A stretch of DNA of 64,000 nt, taken from positions 62,001 through 126,000 of the forward strand of contig OX579634.1 of NCBI GenBank assembly GCA_951230915.1, read 5' to 3'. The notes beneath the pieces are model-generated. The model saw only the letters and a list, made by a program, of their open reading frames with translations. It ran no database searches and was not told the DNA's origin. The stretch comes from Antitrichia curtipendula (Eukaryota; Streptophyta; Bryopsida; Hypnales; Leucodontaceae). This document shows, piece after piece, positions 32,480-44,760 of the stretch (position 1 is the stretch's first letter; every line of letters starts with the position of its first letter). The position numbers were made by a program, and so were the translations under genes.

Positions 32480-33870
32480 AATTCGATGGGACCAATAAGT
32501 GTAATGGTGTACACCAGGGTTGAAGTACACCAGTGTAATTCATTCAAACAAGGTAGCGTGATGGTGTACTTGGAGGCCTGGCTACACCGGTGTAACTCTT
32601 TAGGACCAAAAGCGTGTGGTGTATCCACAGGCCAAATTACACCGGTGAAATTCCCGGAGATCAAGAAGCATAATGGTGTACTCGAAGGCCGAGCTACACT
32701 GGCGTAACTTCTTGGGATGGGGTACTACAATGGTGTACCTAGGGGCCGAGCTACAATGTTGTAACTTTCTTGGACCGAGAAGTGTAATGGTGTACCCGAG
32801 GGTCAAGCTACACAAGTGTAACTCTTTGAGATGGGGCAATGTAACAGTGTACCTAGAGGCTAGGGTACATCGGCGTAACTCCCTAGGACCAAGAAGCGTG
32901 ACGCTGTATCCACGGGCTAGATTACACTGGTGTAATTTGCTGGGATGGAGAAGTGTAATGGTGTACTCGGGGATCAAGCTACACGGGTGTAACTCTTTGA
33001 AACAGGGCGGTGTAACGGCGTACCTCAAGGCGAGGCTATATTGGTATAACTCCCTAGAACCAAGAACCGTGACGGTGTATCCGTGGGTTAGATTACATCG
33101 GTGTAATTCGCTGGGATCGAGAAGTGTAATGGTGTACCCAGGGGTCAAGCTATATCGGTGTAACTCTTTGAGAGGGGACGGTGTAACGGTGTATTTGGAG
33201 GCTAGGATACATCGACATAACTCCCTAGGACCAAGAAACGTGATGGCATATCCACGGGCTAGGTTACACCGGTGTAATTTGCTAGGATTGAGAAGTGTAA
33301 TGGTGTACTCGAGGGTCCAGCTATACAGGTGTAACTCTTTGAAACGAGGCGATGTAATGGTGTACGTGGAGGCGAGGCTGTATTGGTGTAACTCCCTAGA
33401 ACCGAGAAGCGTAATGGTGTATCCACGGACTAGATTACATCGGTGTAATTTGCGGGATTTAGGGTAGTGTAATTGTGAACCCGGGGGTCAAGCTACACCG
33501 GTGTAACTTTTGGAAATGGGGCGGTGTAACAGTGTACTCAAAGGCTAGGCTATAGTGGTGTAACTCCCTAGGACCAAGAAGTGTAATGTTGTATCTACGG
33601 GCTAGGTTACACTAGTTAGTATATTTCAATGGGATCAAAAAGCGTAATGGTGTACCCGGAGGCCGGGCTATGCCGGCGTGGCTCTTTGGAACAAGGCAAT
33701 GTAATGGTGTCTTTGGAGGCCGGGCTACACCGATGTAACTTCTTGGGATGGGATAGTGTACCGGTGTACTTGGTTGTCAAGCTACACCGGTGTTACTCCC
33801 CATGATCGACGAGTGTGATGGTGTATTTGGAAAGTGGACTTGGACATGTCCGGGTATTTGAACCTATCCG
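32480..33870. repeat. 57-bp minisatellite organised as a 171-bp higher-order repeat
   Basis: Units of 55-59 bp contain GTGTAATGGTGTACxxGGGG and CTACACxGGTGTAACTC. Successive units rotate through three types (ACTCGGGGATCAAGC, then a GGCGGTGTAACGGCGTAC type, then a GACGGTGTATCCGTGGG type), so similar units recur every ~171 bp, for example 32955, 33126 and 33296. Because 57 is a multiple of three, frames stay open on both strands (264 codons plus, 182 codons minus). I regard these as repeat artefacts. Confidence 0.85.
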
Positions 33871-34329
33871 GATTGATTTCTCTTCCTTTTTCCAGTGGTA
33901 CAAGTCTTGAAGTCTAATTCCTTACCGATCAAAAGTAATGGCACAAAAAAGGGTGGAATGGTGTACCCGTGTTGACTCCCTACACCCCCTCCTTACTTGA
34001 ATCCATCTTATACCTTTGTGTAGCAAAGGTTTTTAACCCAAAATAAGGTGTAATGGGATAATGATGCTTCCTTTCATCAATGGAAGAGCCCCCGTATTCC
34101 TAGTTTCAGTGTCTTTCACTAAAACCAAAAGGAATGGGTTCCTCAACCCTCGAGTTGCCTAAAGCCATGAAACCCTAGAATTCTAAATTCGCAATCATTT
34201 TCGACAATCGAGGAATTCAAGGCCACGCTTTATACCACTGGACAGAGGAAGAGAAATCAGTGAAGATGCACACCTAAATTTGTCGAATCGGGCAAGAACT
34301 GCTTGAGATACAAGTTGTCCAACCGGCTA

Positions 34330-35260
34330 TCTGTAGTGATAACCATGGCCTAAAAACAGTCATAACTTTTGAATGGTAACGAATTAGACTTTGAAATTTG
34401 TACCGTTGGAAAGAAGAGGAGAAATCAGTCAAAACATATTCAAAAAAAATTTCAATTTGGGAAAGAACTCATGAAGATAAGGGTTGTCAAACTAGCTCCC
34501 TAAACCCTAAATCGTGGCCTAAAAAGGGTTATAATTTTTGATTGGCAAGGAATTAGACCTCGAGACTTATACCATTGGAAAGAAGAGGAAAAAGCGATCA
34601 AGATAGACACAAAATTTCTCAAATAAGGCAATGGTTGATGAAGATATGAGTCGCCGAAGTTCTTGTGACCCGCAAAAAGAGCGACCTTCAACCCCCTCTA
34701 ACTTTTGATTGGCAAGGAATCAGACCTTAATCCTTGAGCGCCCAAGCTGTGTTTGCTAAAAATTGAGACCCTTCTCAACTCTTTCCTATGTAATGATCAC
34801 TTAAAAGATATCTATATGAATTCACCGTACTAATTGGTAGGGTGAAGCGTGCTCGGAGCTTAAGGGAAAAGTACACGTCCTTTGACCATATAATTGAAAA
34901 GACTATAATAGTCAAAGTTATTTGTCCTTCATTGTTGAAGAGCCATATTTGAGGCGCCGAGGTGCTTAGGGATTAAGACTTGTACCGTTGGAAAGAGAAG
35001 AAAAAATCAGTCAAGATAGGCTCAGAAATTTCTCAAATCGGGCAAGAATTGATGGAGATAAGAGTCTCCAAACCATGAGCCCGCATTGAAATTTGCGGCC
35101 TAAAAGGGGCCATAACTTTTGATCTATAATGAATTAGACTTTGAAACTGGTACCGTTGGAAAGAAGACAAAAAATCAGTGAAGCTAGGCTCTAAAATCTC
35201 CAGATTAGAGGAAGTCGATCCAGATTAACAAAGGATAGTTGCGTGTGTGTACTTCCTTTG
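34330..35260. repeat. ~169-bp degenerate tandem repeat (CATAACTTTTGAT type)
   Basis: Units carry GGCCTAAAAAGGGCCATAAC, then AATTAGACCTT, then ACCGTTGGAAAGAAGAGGA, then AATCAGTCAAGATAG. The marker occurs at 34362, 34531 and 34698 (169 and 167 bp apart) and again around 35116. The block closes near 35325 with CATTCCCGTGCATTCTATC. The same repeat and the same closing motif occur at 45.2-45.79 kb. Confidence 0.75.
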
Positions 35261-38200
35261 TTAACGGGTATAACAGTTTATACTGAATGCAGCACATTCC
35301 CGTGCATTCTATCTATACACTAGTAGAAAATTGATGACCAATTTAACAAAAAATGAACGGAAAATTGCTTTAGTGGATAACAACTTGGAGTGGCCTCGGT
35401 CAAGTTGACGAGGACACTACCTAACCAAAAACTACTCAATTTCTATTATCTTGAACGGTGTCAAACAACAAATTGTTAACTCTTGGTTGTTAAATGCCCA
35501 CACTAGTGAAGCACTTACTACTTGCTGTCCATACGACTTTGCACGGGATGACGGTGATGATAGGCTTCAATACCGGGGACGTGATTGAAGCATCATCCTC
35601 TTGCCATGATTCATGAGAGTGACTAAGGATGTATGCTCACTTGAAATTTCCTTTGCTAGTACGCCTTTGGCCTGTTGCACTTTGTACATATCTATGTAGA
35701 CCTCCTGGGTGCAAGCAATCAAACAAGGGAGTGCCAGACACCCACATCCACATCCACTTGCCATCACCAAGAACGTTGACCTATACACAAGCAGACAATA
35801 TAAGAATCAATTGCACGGCCGACTACCATAAGCAAATCATCCCATAAACTAGCTTCATAAAAAAAAAAGACTCCCTCCGGCTGAAATAGCAATTGCAAGT
35901 AATTTATACTGACCTGAAACATTGAGGTCCAACACACTTTTGAGGCCTTGACAAAACTTGTCCTTTTGCTGTTGCCATGGTTAGAAGAGAAGCCACTTGT
36001 TGGTCTTGTATATAGCCGGCAAGCTTTACAAAGAGCAAATACAAATCGACAGTAGCCAAGATGCCGCAATCAAGGGAATCAAGTTTCAAAGGAACTCAAC
36101 GTTTCATTGAGTGGAGTTGCTATGTAAAACAAGCAAGTCTTGATAACAAATGTATGTGGCGGTATGATTAGAAGTATAAAAGAAAGGAAACTAACTAAGC
36201 TTGTTCCGTCTAGCAACGGACCTACAAACCTTTCGTGCTTTCAACCTTCCAATATGACCACGTAACAAAATTCTTTGAACGTACGTAGATTTATTCGCGT
36301 CATATAAGAAAATCACTTTAATATCAAATTATTATGAAATGAAATTGTCACTTGAATACGGATATGATCAAGATTTGCAGATCACTCTTACAAGATGTAC
36401 ATAGTAGAAGGTCTCAAACCTGAGTGTATTGTAGAGAGCTCTAAAATTTGAAAGTCTTATCCTAAAACCGCTTAGAAGACATAGCTACCATGAATGTTCA
36501 GTGAGTTCCATGAGCCAATCCAATCAAAATGGAAGCCGGGCATAGCATTGCTGGCATTGATCAGAAGTCCCGGCCAAACATTATAAGATAACTGATTAAC
36601 GTACAATGGAGATAAATGAAATGATAGGTATGTCTAATAGGGATTCACAACCGCATAGATCATTCATTTTCCAACCTTGCACAGATATTACACCTAAAGA
36701 TGCAAATACAAGGTGAGCACAAGCCATCACGGCTTGCACGCGGAAAAGGAAAACTAGCCTTGGAGTTGCATACTGCTTCATCTAGTGCTCTGAAATGTAT
36801 ATGCAAGTCCAGAAAAAGTGTCAACTAAGAAAGGCATTCACACGAGGGCATGAGGCGTTACACAGTTGCATATGTCCAAAAAATGCAATAATTTGTGAGA
36901 GGATGTCAACGCTATGAGCAAAGGTAACACCCTAAGCATTTTCTTTATAAGACTTTCAAATTAAGAGGTTCTTCAAGTCATACCCAGAGCCTGGCCTGCC
37001 CAAGAAATTCCAAATGCTCACTAGATCAACAAATGCTTCAACACTCTTGGACCCAAGAGATTCAACCATCTGAAGACAAGCCCAAACAACCGTTGCAACT
37101 TCAAAATCGCAGCCATTTCAAGGAGACGGGAATTTGCTCTCAACTTGGTATCAAATACAATAAAATTACAACAAGATAATTGACTCATTATTAAGACAAT
37201 GTAGGATTAAATTCATGGTTTGTTAGTATTTGATTTATTACTTGTGCAAGGTTGTTAATTGCTGTTAATCCACTGCCGGTACCACGACCCATGGCAAAAA
37301 AGAGCAACATACACAAATCAAAATCCAAAGATTCATATCAGCATGTAACAATTATGGAACACCGGTGTACTAACAAACGGCCGGCAATTAAAAATCAAAA
37401 ATGGACTTCCGAGTTGTTTAAACCAAGTAGAATGTAGAATGATTCTGTTTCTACATAAATTTCTTTAGTTAAACGGACCTCAGATAGGTCACTGTTTGAA
37501 GAATTTGACCCGGTAAAGGAAAAGCAGGATGCCGTTTGCAAAGTACACCCACCAAGGACCGGGAGAATCCAAGTAAGTTTCTGAGGTCCGCCAATTTACT
37601 TTAGGATTCTCTTAAGGAAGTCCTAAGCCTCGAACCTCATTCAAATTATACCTACAAATCCTTCAAGTCTCTTTCTATATGACACGGAAATTCATCGAGT
37701 GTCAAGGGAGGTAAGGGCAGACATAGCTCAAGAAATACGAAGAGCAGATGAATCCAAATCCAGTGAAAGTAATTTGTCATATCCACATAGTAATAACAAG
37801 TGCAAAGTCAGCATGCTACATGTCAAAAGATGGCTAGAGCATTCATTTTGTGCATCTTTTATCCATTGCTGTTCAAATTGAAATCCAATTGTTGCATTAT
37901 CCTAGCAAAACATTAAAAAAACAAAAATGTACTATGTTGGCATTGAAGAATTGCACATGAAGTCAAATCTAGAGCCATCAAAACAATGATAAGAGTCATA
38001 AAAGGTGGCTAGAGCAAACTGAAGATCCACCTTCTAACCCAAACCATAGCCCGGAAACCACTACAAACATCCAAATCCAACAAATGTCCAGAACTACTAA
38101 AAATCTGAACAATGATCTCCTGTCGACACTTACGACATCCACATTGGATAGAAAAGGACACAAAACCGCCGGAATGGTTGGAAGACCCATTGGCCAGATA

Positions 38201-38986
38201 TAAATTATTGATTCTGCTATACGTATAGTGTTTCAGCGCTTCCATGCCATGCTTCCCAACGTAGCCTATGGTTGCACCTCGGTGTCAAGCTCCAACCTTC
38301 AAACAATCCCAACAGCAAACTGGAGAGTTCCATCCAACACGTGAGAGATTTGGAGCTTCCGGGAAGAAAACCCAATAACTGAAGAACTTAGAGGCTTGGA
38401 GTCGCATGTAGGGACACACCTATGTCATAGCAAAGCCGTGAGTACCCCAAAATTTGAAACATGATGACAAAATACGTGCCATTAAAAAATTTCTCCTAAT
38501 TAAACAAATAAGCGAGGATTCATTGTATAATACTACCTAAAGCTCTTAAGAGTAAACTCGGAAAACCTATGGCATCTTGATAATTGCAATAGAATTCTTG
38601 CATTCCTTTCCCGACATGCATTGGCAATCGACCCAATTTGACCTAAAACGAATGCAGAACTCGTCCGATTGCAATATGATGAGACCGGAACAAATAACAA
38701 GGGACAGCTCTATATATTGAAAGATTGCTGCCTTAATTATTCAAATATAAGAAAAAAAACACGGTTAGCAAGCAAGTGATAGAGTACATCTCAAAATTCA
38801 TAAGGAAGAAGACGCCAAGTCAGGGAATGACATTACTCGGCGCTTCCTATCTTAATCTCCGTTTTCGCGACAATTGTTGTAAAAAACAGAAGAATGAGAC
38901 TGTGAGCGCGTTGGAGGCTATGTTTGGAACATGCACATGAATCAACATGCAGATGGCTCATTAACCGTCTGAAATTTACCTGCAGA

Positions 38987-39417
38987 AGACATAATATCTT
39001 CAAGGTCCTTGGCAGTAAAACTGTAAAAGCAGTGGAGACCAACAAATTTAAAGATTCATTTTGCTCAAGCTTTGCAAGAGCAGCATCTCCTGCTTTGCCT
39101 CTTGTTCTACATGGCAACATGGGGTTCTGCATGGCCATTTGGAAATACTGGGCTCCACCAGAAAAAGCTCCATTGATCACAATCTCTATTAAAACACATT
39201 GCAATTTACGCTAAGCATTCAAGGAAAAATCTTCATTAATGTAGTGCACAAGTAGGGGCAAGACTCCAACTAGAGTTTTCCCACTGAAACCACCTTTGGC
39301 TTTGAGCTTTGCAAAGACTAACAATCGGCATTTGCCAGATAATTTGGGTGTAGGTATGAATAGAGTTCCGTGTCCGCCGCTAAGCCATTGTCCCCCACCT
39401 AAAGACTCATAGCACAA
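38987..39417 (-). pseudogene. Unrecognised coding remnant split by one in-frame stop
   Basis: Two minus-strand frames, 39417-39211 and 39204-38833, lie in the same reading frame and are separated by a single TAG at 39211-39213. Read across it, they give about 140 residues of ordinary, non-repetitive protein (KAKGGFSGKTLVGVLPLL on the first part, TRGKAGDAALAKLEQNESLN on the second). The frame meets a GTAAATTT donor-like site near 38980. This pattern suggests a decayed exon of a formerly real gene. The family is not recognised. Confidence 0.35.
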
Positions 39418-39516
39418 GCAACATTACCAGCCGTTCTGAATACCGTTGTGAATCATGGTCTACACAACATTGGCTCATTAAATCGGCAATTTGCAGAACA
39501 ATCTGAAACCCATTTA

Positions 39517-39723
39517 CCATTTGCATTCAATAGAACAACAAACTAGCATGAAATCAACAACCGGTTCCTCTTCTTGAAGTTTATTCAAATCAGTTGGTGT
39601 CCGCATAGTTTGGTAGGTAATTCCCTGGGTGAAAAGGGTATTTATGGTTTGGTCTCCACTATGGGCATGAGCCTGTAAATATTTCTGAAGATGATCCATA
39701 GGACTATGTGCAGAAATCTCCAT
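39517..39723 (-). CDS. Candidate exon, unknown protein
   Basis: From an ATG at 39723 a 69-codon frame (beginning MEISAHSPMDHLQKYLQAHA) runs to a donor-like ATGGTAAATG. Composition is ordinary, amphipathic protein rather than repeat. It lies 100 bases upstream (minus strand) of the broken frame 39417-38987 and might be the preceding exon of the same gene. No family recognised. Confidence 0.3.
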
Positions 39724-42668
39724 ATGAAACCCTTAGGACCACCCAAGTGAGCGGAGGAAAGTCAAGAGTCTTCAGGAGGAGAAAGGGATTCATGTTTGAT
39801 GGTGAAGAGAATTGCTACTAATCTGTACATGAAACCGATGTTCATCAGTGACACGCAAAGAAGTGCATGGAAATTGCATAGAAAATTTTACTTCACAAAA
39901 GACAGCATTAGCTTTTCGTCTACCAGATGGATGTTTCTGATATATAGAATAGAACGCGAGTTCATCGTCTCACCCTAATACATCATGGCTACAAGAGATC
40001 CAAAGAGAGAGGTTTGCGAACCAGATGAAGTCCCCGCAGTGTAAAGCCAATTTTGAAGATGAAACACTTGTGCTTGTTTAGCTAAATCAGCTAGAGCACT
40101 CATGAATTGTGCATCTCTTGCAACCAAAATAGCAACAAAATATGTAAAAAAATTGCAAGCAAAGAAATTGATTCGAATATTGCAGTAGTCATGACGCTAT
40201 TGTGCATTGTCTCAATTGCTGCACTTAGGAAACTAGGAAGCTAGGAAGCATACCAATATCAAATTGGGTAGACTAGGTTGCCATTGAAACGGCCGTCATA
40301 CCATAACTGAACCCAAAAGGATAGAGGAAGAGGCTTGATTTTAAGTCTATACCTTGCGGCATGCAAGATCCTAAAACTCAATAAAGTGGGTGCGACACAA
40401 CGGCAACAACGTGAGACATGAAGCTGGCGATTGAAGGCACTAAATGCTGATATCCATGGGAGTTAGTGCTCGAAAAATATTTTTTAAGTCTGCAAGTACT
40501 CTACTCAGCAAGACATTCGAGACCAACTGTTGAGATGCCCCAACCCTAACAACTAGATATCATTACACCAATCATGACGAATAATCAAGTTTTGCTAAGT
40601 AACGTGCACTGAACTCCAACATCCATAGAAATGCTAAAAATTTGATTACAGATAGATAGGCCGAGGTTTAAGCCCTAAATCTATGAAGAGAAGTTGCCTA
40701 CTCACCAATGGTTTGAAATATACTATAGATCAGATGAGAGCTCACGAGAGTCGCAATAGCAAAGATGCAGGCATCGTATGATTGAGTCGCACCCTCGCTA
40801 TAAAAGCCTTAAGTATCCTCCAACCCAATTCGTGAACCATCTTGACCGGTCATCTTCTCCCCGGGCACCATTCAGATCCATACTCCCCGTATCTCGGGAT
40901 GTGGTACAGCAGCAATAGTGAATCCTCGAGTGGAGTTGAGCAGCATGTTGAGTAGGAAAAACTTTCTGTTGTATCATTCCCAACCAAGAAGATTAGTATG
41001 AAAGAACACAACATGAGCAAACCAAGGTAGAGTCTATAACAAGCTGCTAAAATGGAAGGGATGCCTGTTAAATTACTTTCAGTATTCATTTTTGATACGA
41101 TGATTCTCAAATGAAGTGGCAATCATCACTTTAGGGTTCCGCCTTTGCTGAATACGGAGTACAATTTATATAGCAATTAATATTCCAAATTTAACAAACC
41201 ATGAATCCAACCAATAGGCCAGTACTCATGGATATGTCTCCAAATTCATTTTATAGGACCGTAGATAACAAAATGAATATCCAATCCCCATACTATGAAT
41301 AGAGTCATTGCACGAACCCTTAACAAGGAGGGGACATAGAAGAGGAGCATAGATCATGTACTAATTGTAATGAAAAACCAAGCGGCAAAAATACTACCTG
41401 CGGTAAGGACCAACTACAAAGACAAAGGAGAAAGGCTCCTGAATAGCGGGCAGTTGCTCAAGCCCCATCTAATGAAGATCCAGCTGATCGTGATTTGCTC
41501 CTAGCTTCAACAACTGCATCGTTCGGCCATCGTCGATAGAAAACGTCACCCTGGGTTGCACACTAATGTGATTGGAATCCGGCTCCACTGTGAGTCCACC
41601 ATACATGGTTGTTTCCTCCAATATAGCGTGTGGGGACACAGATAATCCTAAAACTGCAGACATCCTAATGACACAAGATGAGAAGCACCAGAAATAATCA
41701 TGTGGAAAAAAGCACCCCGAGTCTACGCACTTCCCTAAACCTCCAATTAATGTAGTCCTGCGCATCCCAAACCCCATGACGAAACGATGGATTAAAAACA
41801 AAGATGAAACCGGTCCATCGCCCTCAATCACACAAAAAGACGAGACCTTGAATTCTAAAATCCACGGAACTCGGATGAAGCAATGGAAACCCTGAAATCG
41901 ATAAATCCTAGAACCATATAAATGCCAAAACCTGATTTCAATCCAACATTCACCAAGTGATCAATAACCTAAACTCTCGAGGAAAATTTTAAAATGAAAA
42001 AACAATAACCTCATTGTGACTACTGCTAAGGAGGTATGATCTCTCAATGAATCAGATTCCCTTGAATGAATTTATCACGGAAATCTTTGTTCCATACTGT
42101 GCCCCATGTTTCCAAACCGGATCAAGTAATGCAATTGGCAAAAGACAATATCTATTGCCTAAACCATGAATGTCGAAATCAGATTTCATTCAGCTAGGGC
42201 TCAACCTTCAATATCTCCATAAATTCTTCCAATAAAAACTCCAAAAATAAAATGATACAATTGGTAGAAGCAAATAATGGAAACGATTCTCAACCTTCCA
42301 CGAACTTGCACATAAGCGTCATACCGAAGAGGCGGCTTTCTTACTTGCCCCTCTATTAGAAGCAAAAGAAAATTTCATCAGAAGACGCGGAACAAAAGCA
42401 GAGAGTGGGCAAATTGCAAAACAAAAGCATAGAGCGTGAAGATGACCAAACAGCCGATGTGCAATTCAAGTCACTGGTGAAGGCGGTGGTTTTGGTTTCC
42501 TGTTCGGAAGAAAGAGCTTTGAAACGGGTTTCAAGGAATCCAATGCTAGAAAATATTCCCATGTCGCATTTTCACCAACCCATAGTCTTGCAACTCCAAA
42601 TATTCGGGAATAAATTCACGGGAACCCTAAAAACCCAATAGAAGAGTCTGAACCAACCTAAACTCACC

Positions 42669-42810
42669 TTTGTTGCACGCCATGGTTACCGGCGTCCGCT
42701 GTTTGCAACCAAATTTTTTTTCAAGCTCCTCTCGCTGCCGCTGCAATTCTGCAAGAATCAAAGATGGCGTAGTCTTGAAATGCAAAGTACCTAACAACAG
42801 AAGACAGACT
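42669..42810 (-). CDS. Candidate exon, unknown protein
   Basis: A minus-strand frame encodes ILAELQRQREELEKKFGC, then a short Cys-containing stretch, then meets a consensus GGTGAGTTT donor. The helix is charged and coiled-coil-like. The upstream boundary is unclear (TTAGG acceptor near 42790-42800 possible). Not recognised. Confidence 0.3.
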
Positions 42811-43079
42811 TTGCGTATGATCATGTTTGATACTTAAAGATGACCGGTTTGATATCTGGAGAAGCCTTGTTTGATATCCAAGTGAGATTGATATGTTCTT
42901 GGATCAATAAAAATTAGTTCCATTTGCCAACCAATATGTCACACCCAAATCAACAAAAATATGATGCGTTCTTCATCAACATCTACATATTTCACATCTA
43001 TATGTGAAAGCAGTCAATGCTGTATTCAAATCAATAAGAAAATGTTCATCTTTTGTTGATTTGGACGCCATTTTCTAGA

Positions 43080-43890
43080 AGCCTTTCTCCTTCCCCCACC
43101 CGTGCTCATTTTTCTCTTTTCTATCGACGGATCTCCCGATGGGATGTGCCTTCTCCCCCCACCTGTGCTCATTTATCTCCTTTCTATCGGCGGATCTCCC
43201 GATGGGATGTGCCTTCTCCCCTCACCTGTGCTCATTATTCTCCTTTCTATCGGCGGATCTCCCGATGGGATGAGCCTTCTCCCCCCCCTGTGCTCATTAT
43301 TCTCCTTTCTATCGGCGGATCTCCCGATGGGATGAGCCTTCTCCCCCCCCTGTGCTTATTATTCTCCTTTCTATCGGCGGATCTCCCGATGGGATGAGCC
43401 TTCTCTCTCCCCTGTGCTCATTTTTTTCCTTTCTATCCGTGGATCTCCCGATGGGATGAGCCTTCTCCCCCACCTGTGCTCATTTTTCTCCTTTCTATCG
43501 GCGGATCTCCCGATTGGATGTGCCTTCTCCCCTCACCTGTGCTCATTATTCTCCTTTCTATCGGCGGATCTCTCGATGGGATGAGCCTTCTTCCCCCACC
43601 TGTGCTCATATTTCTCCTTTCTATCTGCGGATCTCCCGATGGGATGAGCCTTCTTCCCCTCCTATACTCATTTTTCGCCTTTCTATCCATGGATCTCCCG
43701 ATGGGATGCCCTCACCTATGCTCATTATCCTCCTTTCTATTGGCGGATCTCCCGATGGAATGAGCCTTTTCCCCTCACCTGTGCTCATTTTTCTCCGTTC
43801 TATTGGCGGATCTCCCGATTGGATGGCCCTTCTAAGCCCATAGCTCTTTTATTCCCCATTCTATTGGTAGATCTCCCAGTGACCATTTTA
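43080..43890. repeat. 62-63-bp tandem repeat (CTATCGGCGGATCTCCCGATG type)
   Basis: About twelve units; CTATCGGCGG recurs at 43121, 43184, 43247, 43309 and 43371 and onward. Each unit is GATCTCCCGATGGGATG, GCCTTCTCCCC, then CACCTGTGCTCATTATTCTC. Overlapping frames in all phases are repeat artefacts. It is the counterpart of the repeat at 31.77-32.42 kb, but far more homogeneous. Confidence 0.9.
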
Positions 43891-43964
43891 GTTACATTTT
43901 TTTGATTTTTTTCACTTGTATTGGGAGATTAATTCATGGCCTAAACCCCGCTTGTTATTCCACA

Positions 43965-44760
43965 ATAACCCCCAAAGGTTTTTGACTATGTACCCTCCTA
44001 AACCGCTCCTAAACTGCCATTTCAAATACAAGTACCAAATTTCAGAAAAAAGACATTTTTGGACACATGCAACCGTAGGATCTTGTGGTAAACCGGTTTG
44101 AAAAGGTGTGGAAAAAATTTCAGAATTTTCCACCATGTAGATTGCAAGATATTAGTGTTTAAATTGAGCCAAAGCCTTTTTTTTTGTCCCTACAAAAAAC
44201 CGAGCAGCCGCACTTCACAAGGTCACATTTGATTTGTATGCAAAAATGTCCAAAATGGTGGTTACTCTTTGGATTCATTTTTGAAGTCAAGTTGGCCATA
44301 TGCTTGAAAATGTTTAGATCATTTGGAATTGTACAACATATAGGACAAAAAAAGTAAGTAGAAAAAAATAGAGAATGATTCAAAACACCAAATTGTTAAG
44401 AATTTAATTATAGGATTGAAAAATGCCAATCCCAATGGTGATAATGTTGTAATAATCTATCTACACCCAATGTTTTTATTTTTTTTCAAAAATACCCTGA
44501 ACTGAATTAAATAAAGGACTTCAAAGTTTATTTTAGAGTAGGAAATGCACAACTGCCTGCAAACTAGAACACCTCATAATTTTGATATCATAAATCAAAA
44601 TGGAATAATTCCAGACTTAAAGTTGCATATATAGATCTATAAAATTGGTTTCAAATTTTCAATTTTCTTAAAAATGATTTCCTTAGAATTTTTTGAGCTG
44701 CCCACCAAGCAATGGAAATCACATGTCATACGATAACTTTTTAATTGTGGGGTCAAAAGT
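43965..44760 (+). mobile_element. TTAA-type MITE family, copy A (5' end plus body)
   Basis: The start reads ATAACCCCCAAAGG, close to the TTAACCCCTAAAGG ends of copies B-D. The body (44235-44760) aligns in the same orientation with 53341-53850 (shared landmarks CTTTGGATTCATTTTT, CTTGAAAAT, TTTGGAATTGTACA, AATGCCAATC, TCAATGG) and the first 600 bases align with 50213-50780. No coding capacity. It ends in DNA continuous with the 44.76-45.15 kb repeats. Confidence 0.6.

Larger units (their letters stand above)
35326..43070 (-). other. 7.7-kb region of low gene density with possible minus-strand exons
   Basis: No complete gene can be assembled. Several minus-strand frames look more protein-like than their surroundings and abut GT or AG dinucleotides: 39723-39517 (donor-like GGTAAATG after the frame), 39417-38987 (see the separate entry), 41675-41469 and 42810-42669 (a Q/E/R-rich helix segment followed by GGTGAGTT). 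They could be exons of one or more genes with long introns, or relics. I recognise none of the encoded proteins. GC content is intermediate and tandem repeats are absent. Confidence 0.35.

Noticed and set aside
32673..33467. 264-codon plus-strand frame (and 182-codon minus-strand frame) in the 57-bp repeat
   Set aside because: Frames stay open on both strands only because the repeat unit is a multiple of three and lacks stops. The predicted proteins are pure repeat and the units are too diverged at codon-neutral positions to suggest selection.
43053..43843. Overlapping frames in all phases with LLSIGGSPDGMSLLP-type repeats
   Set aside because: Artefact of the 62-63-bp satellite; the same DNA is open in several frames and on both strands.
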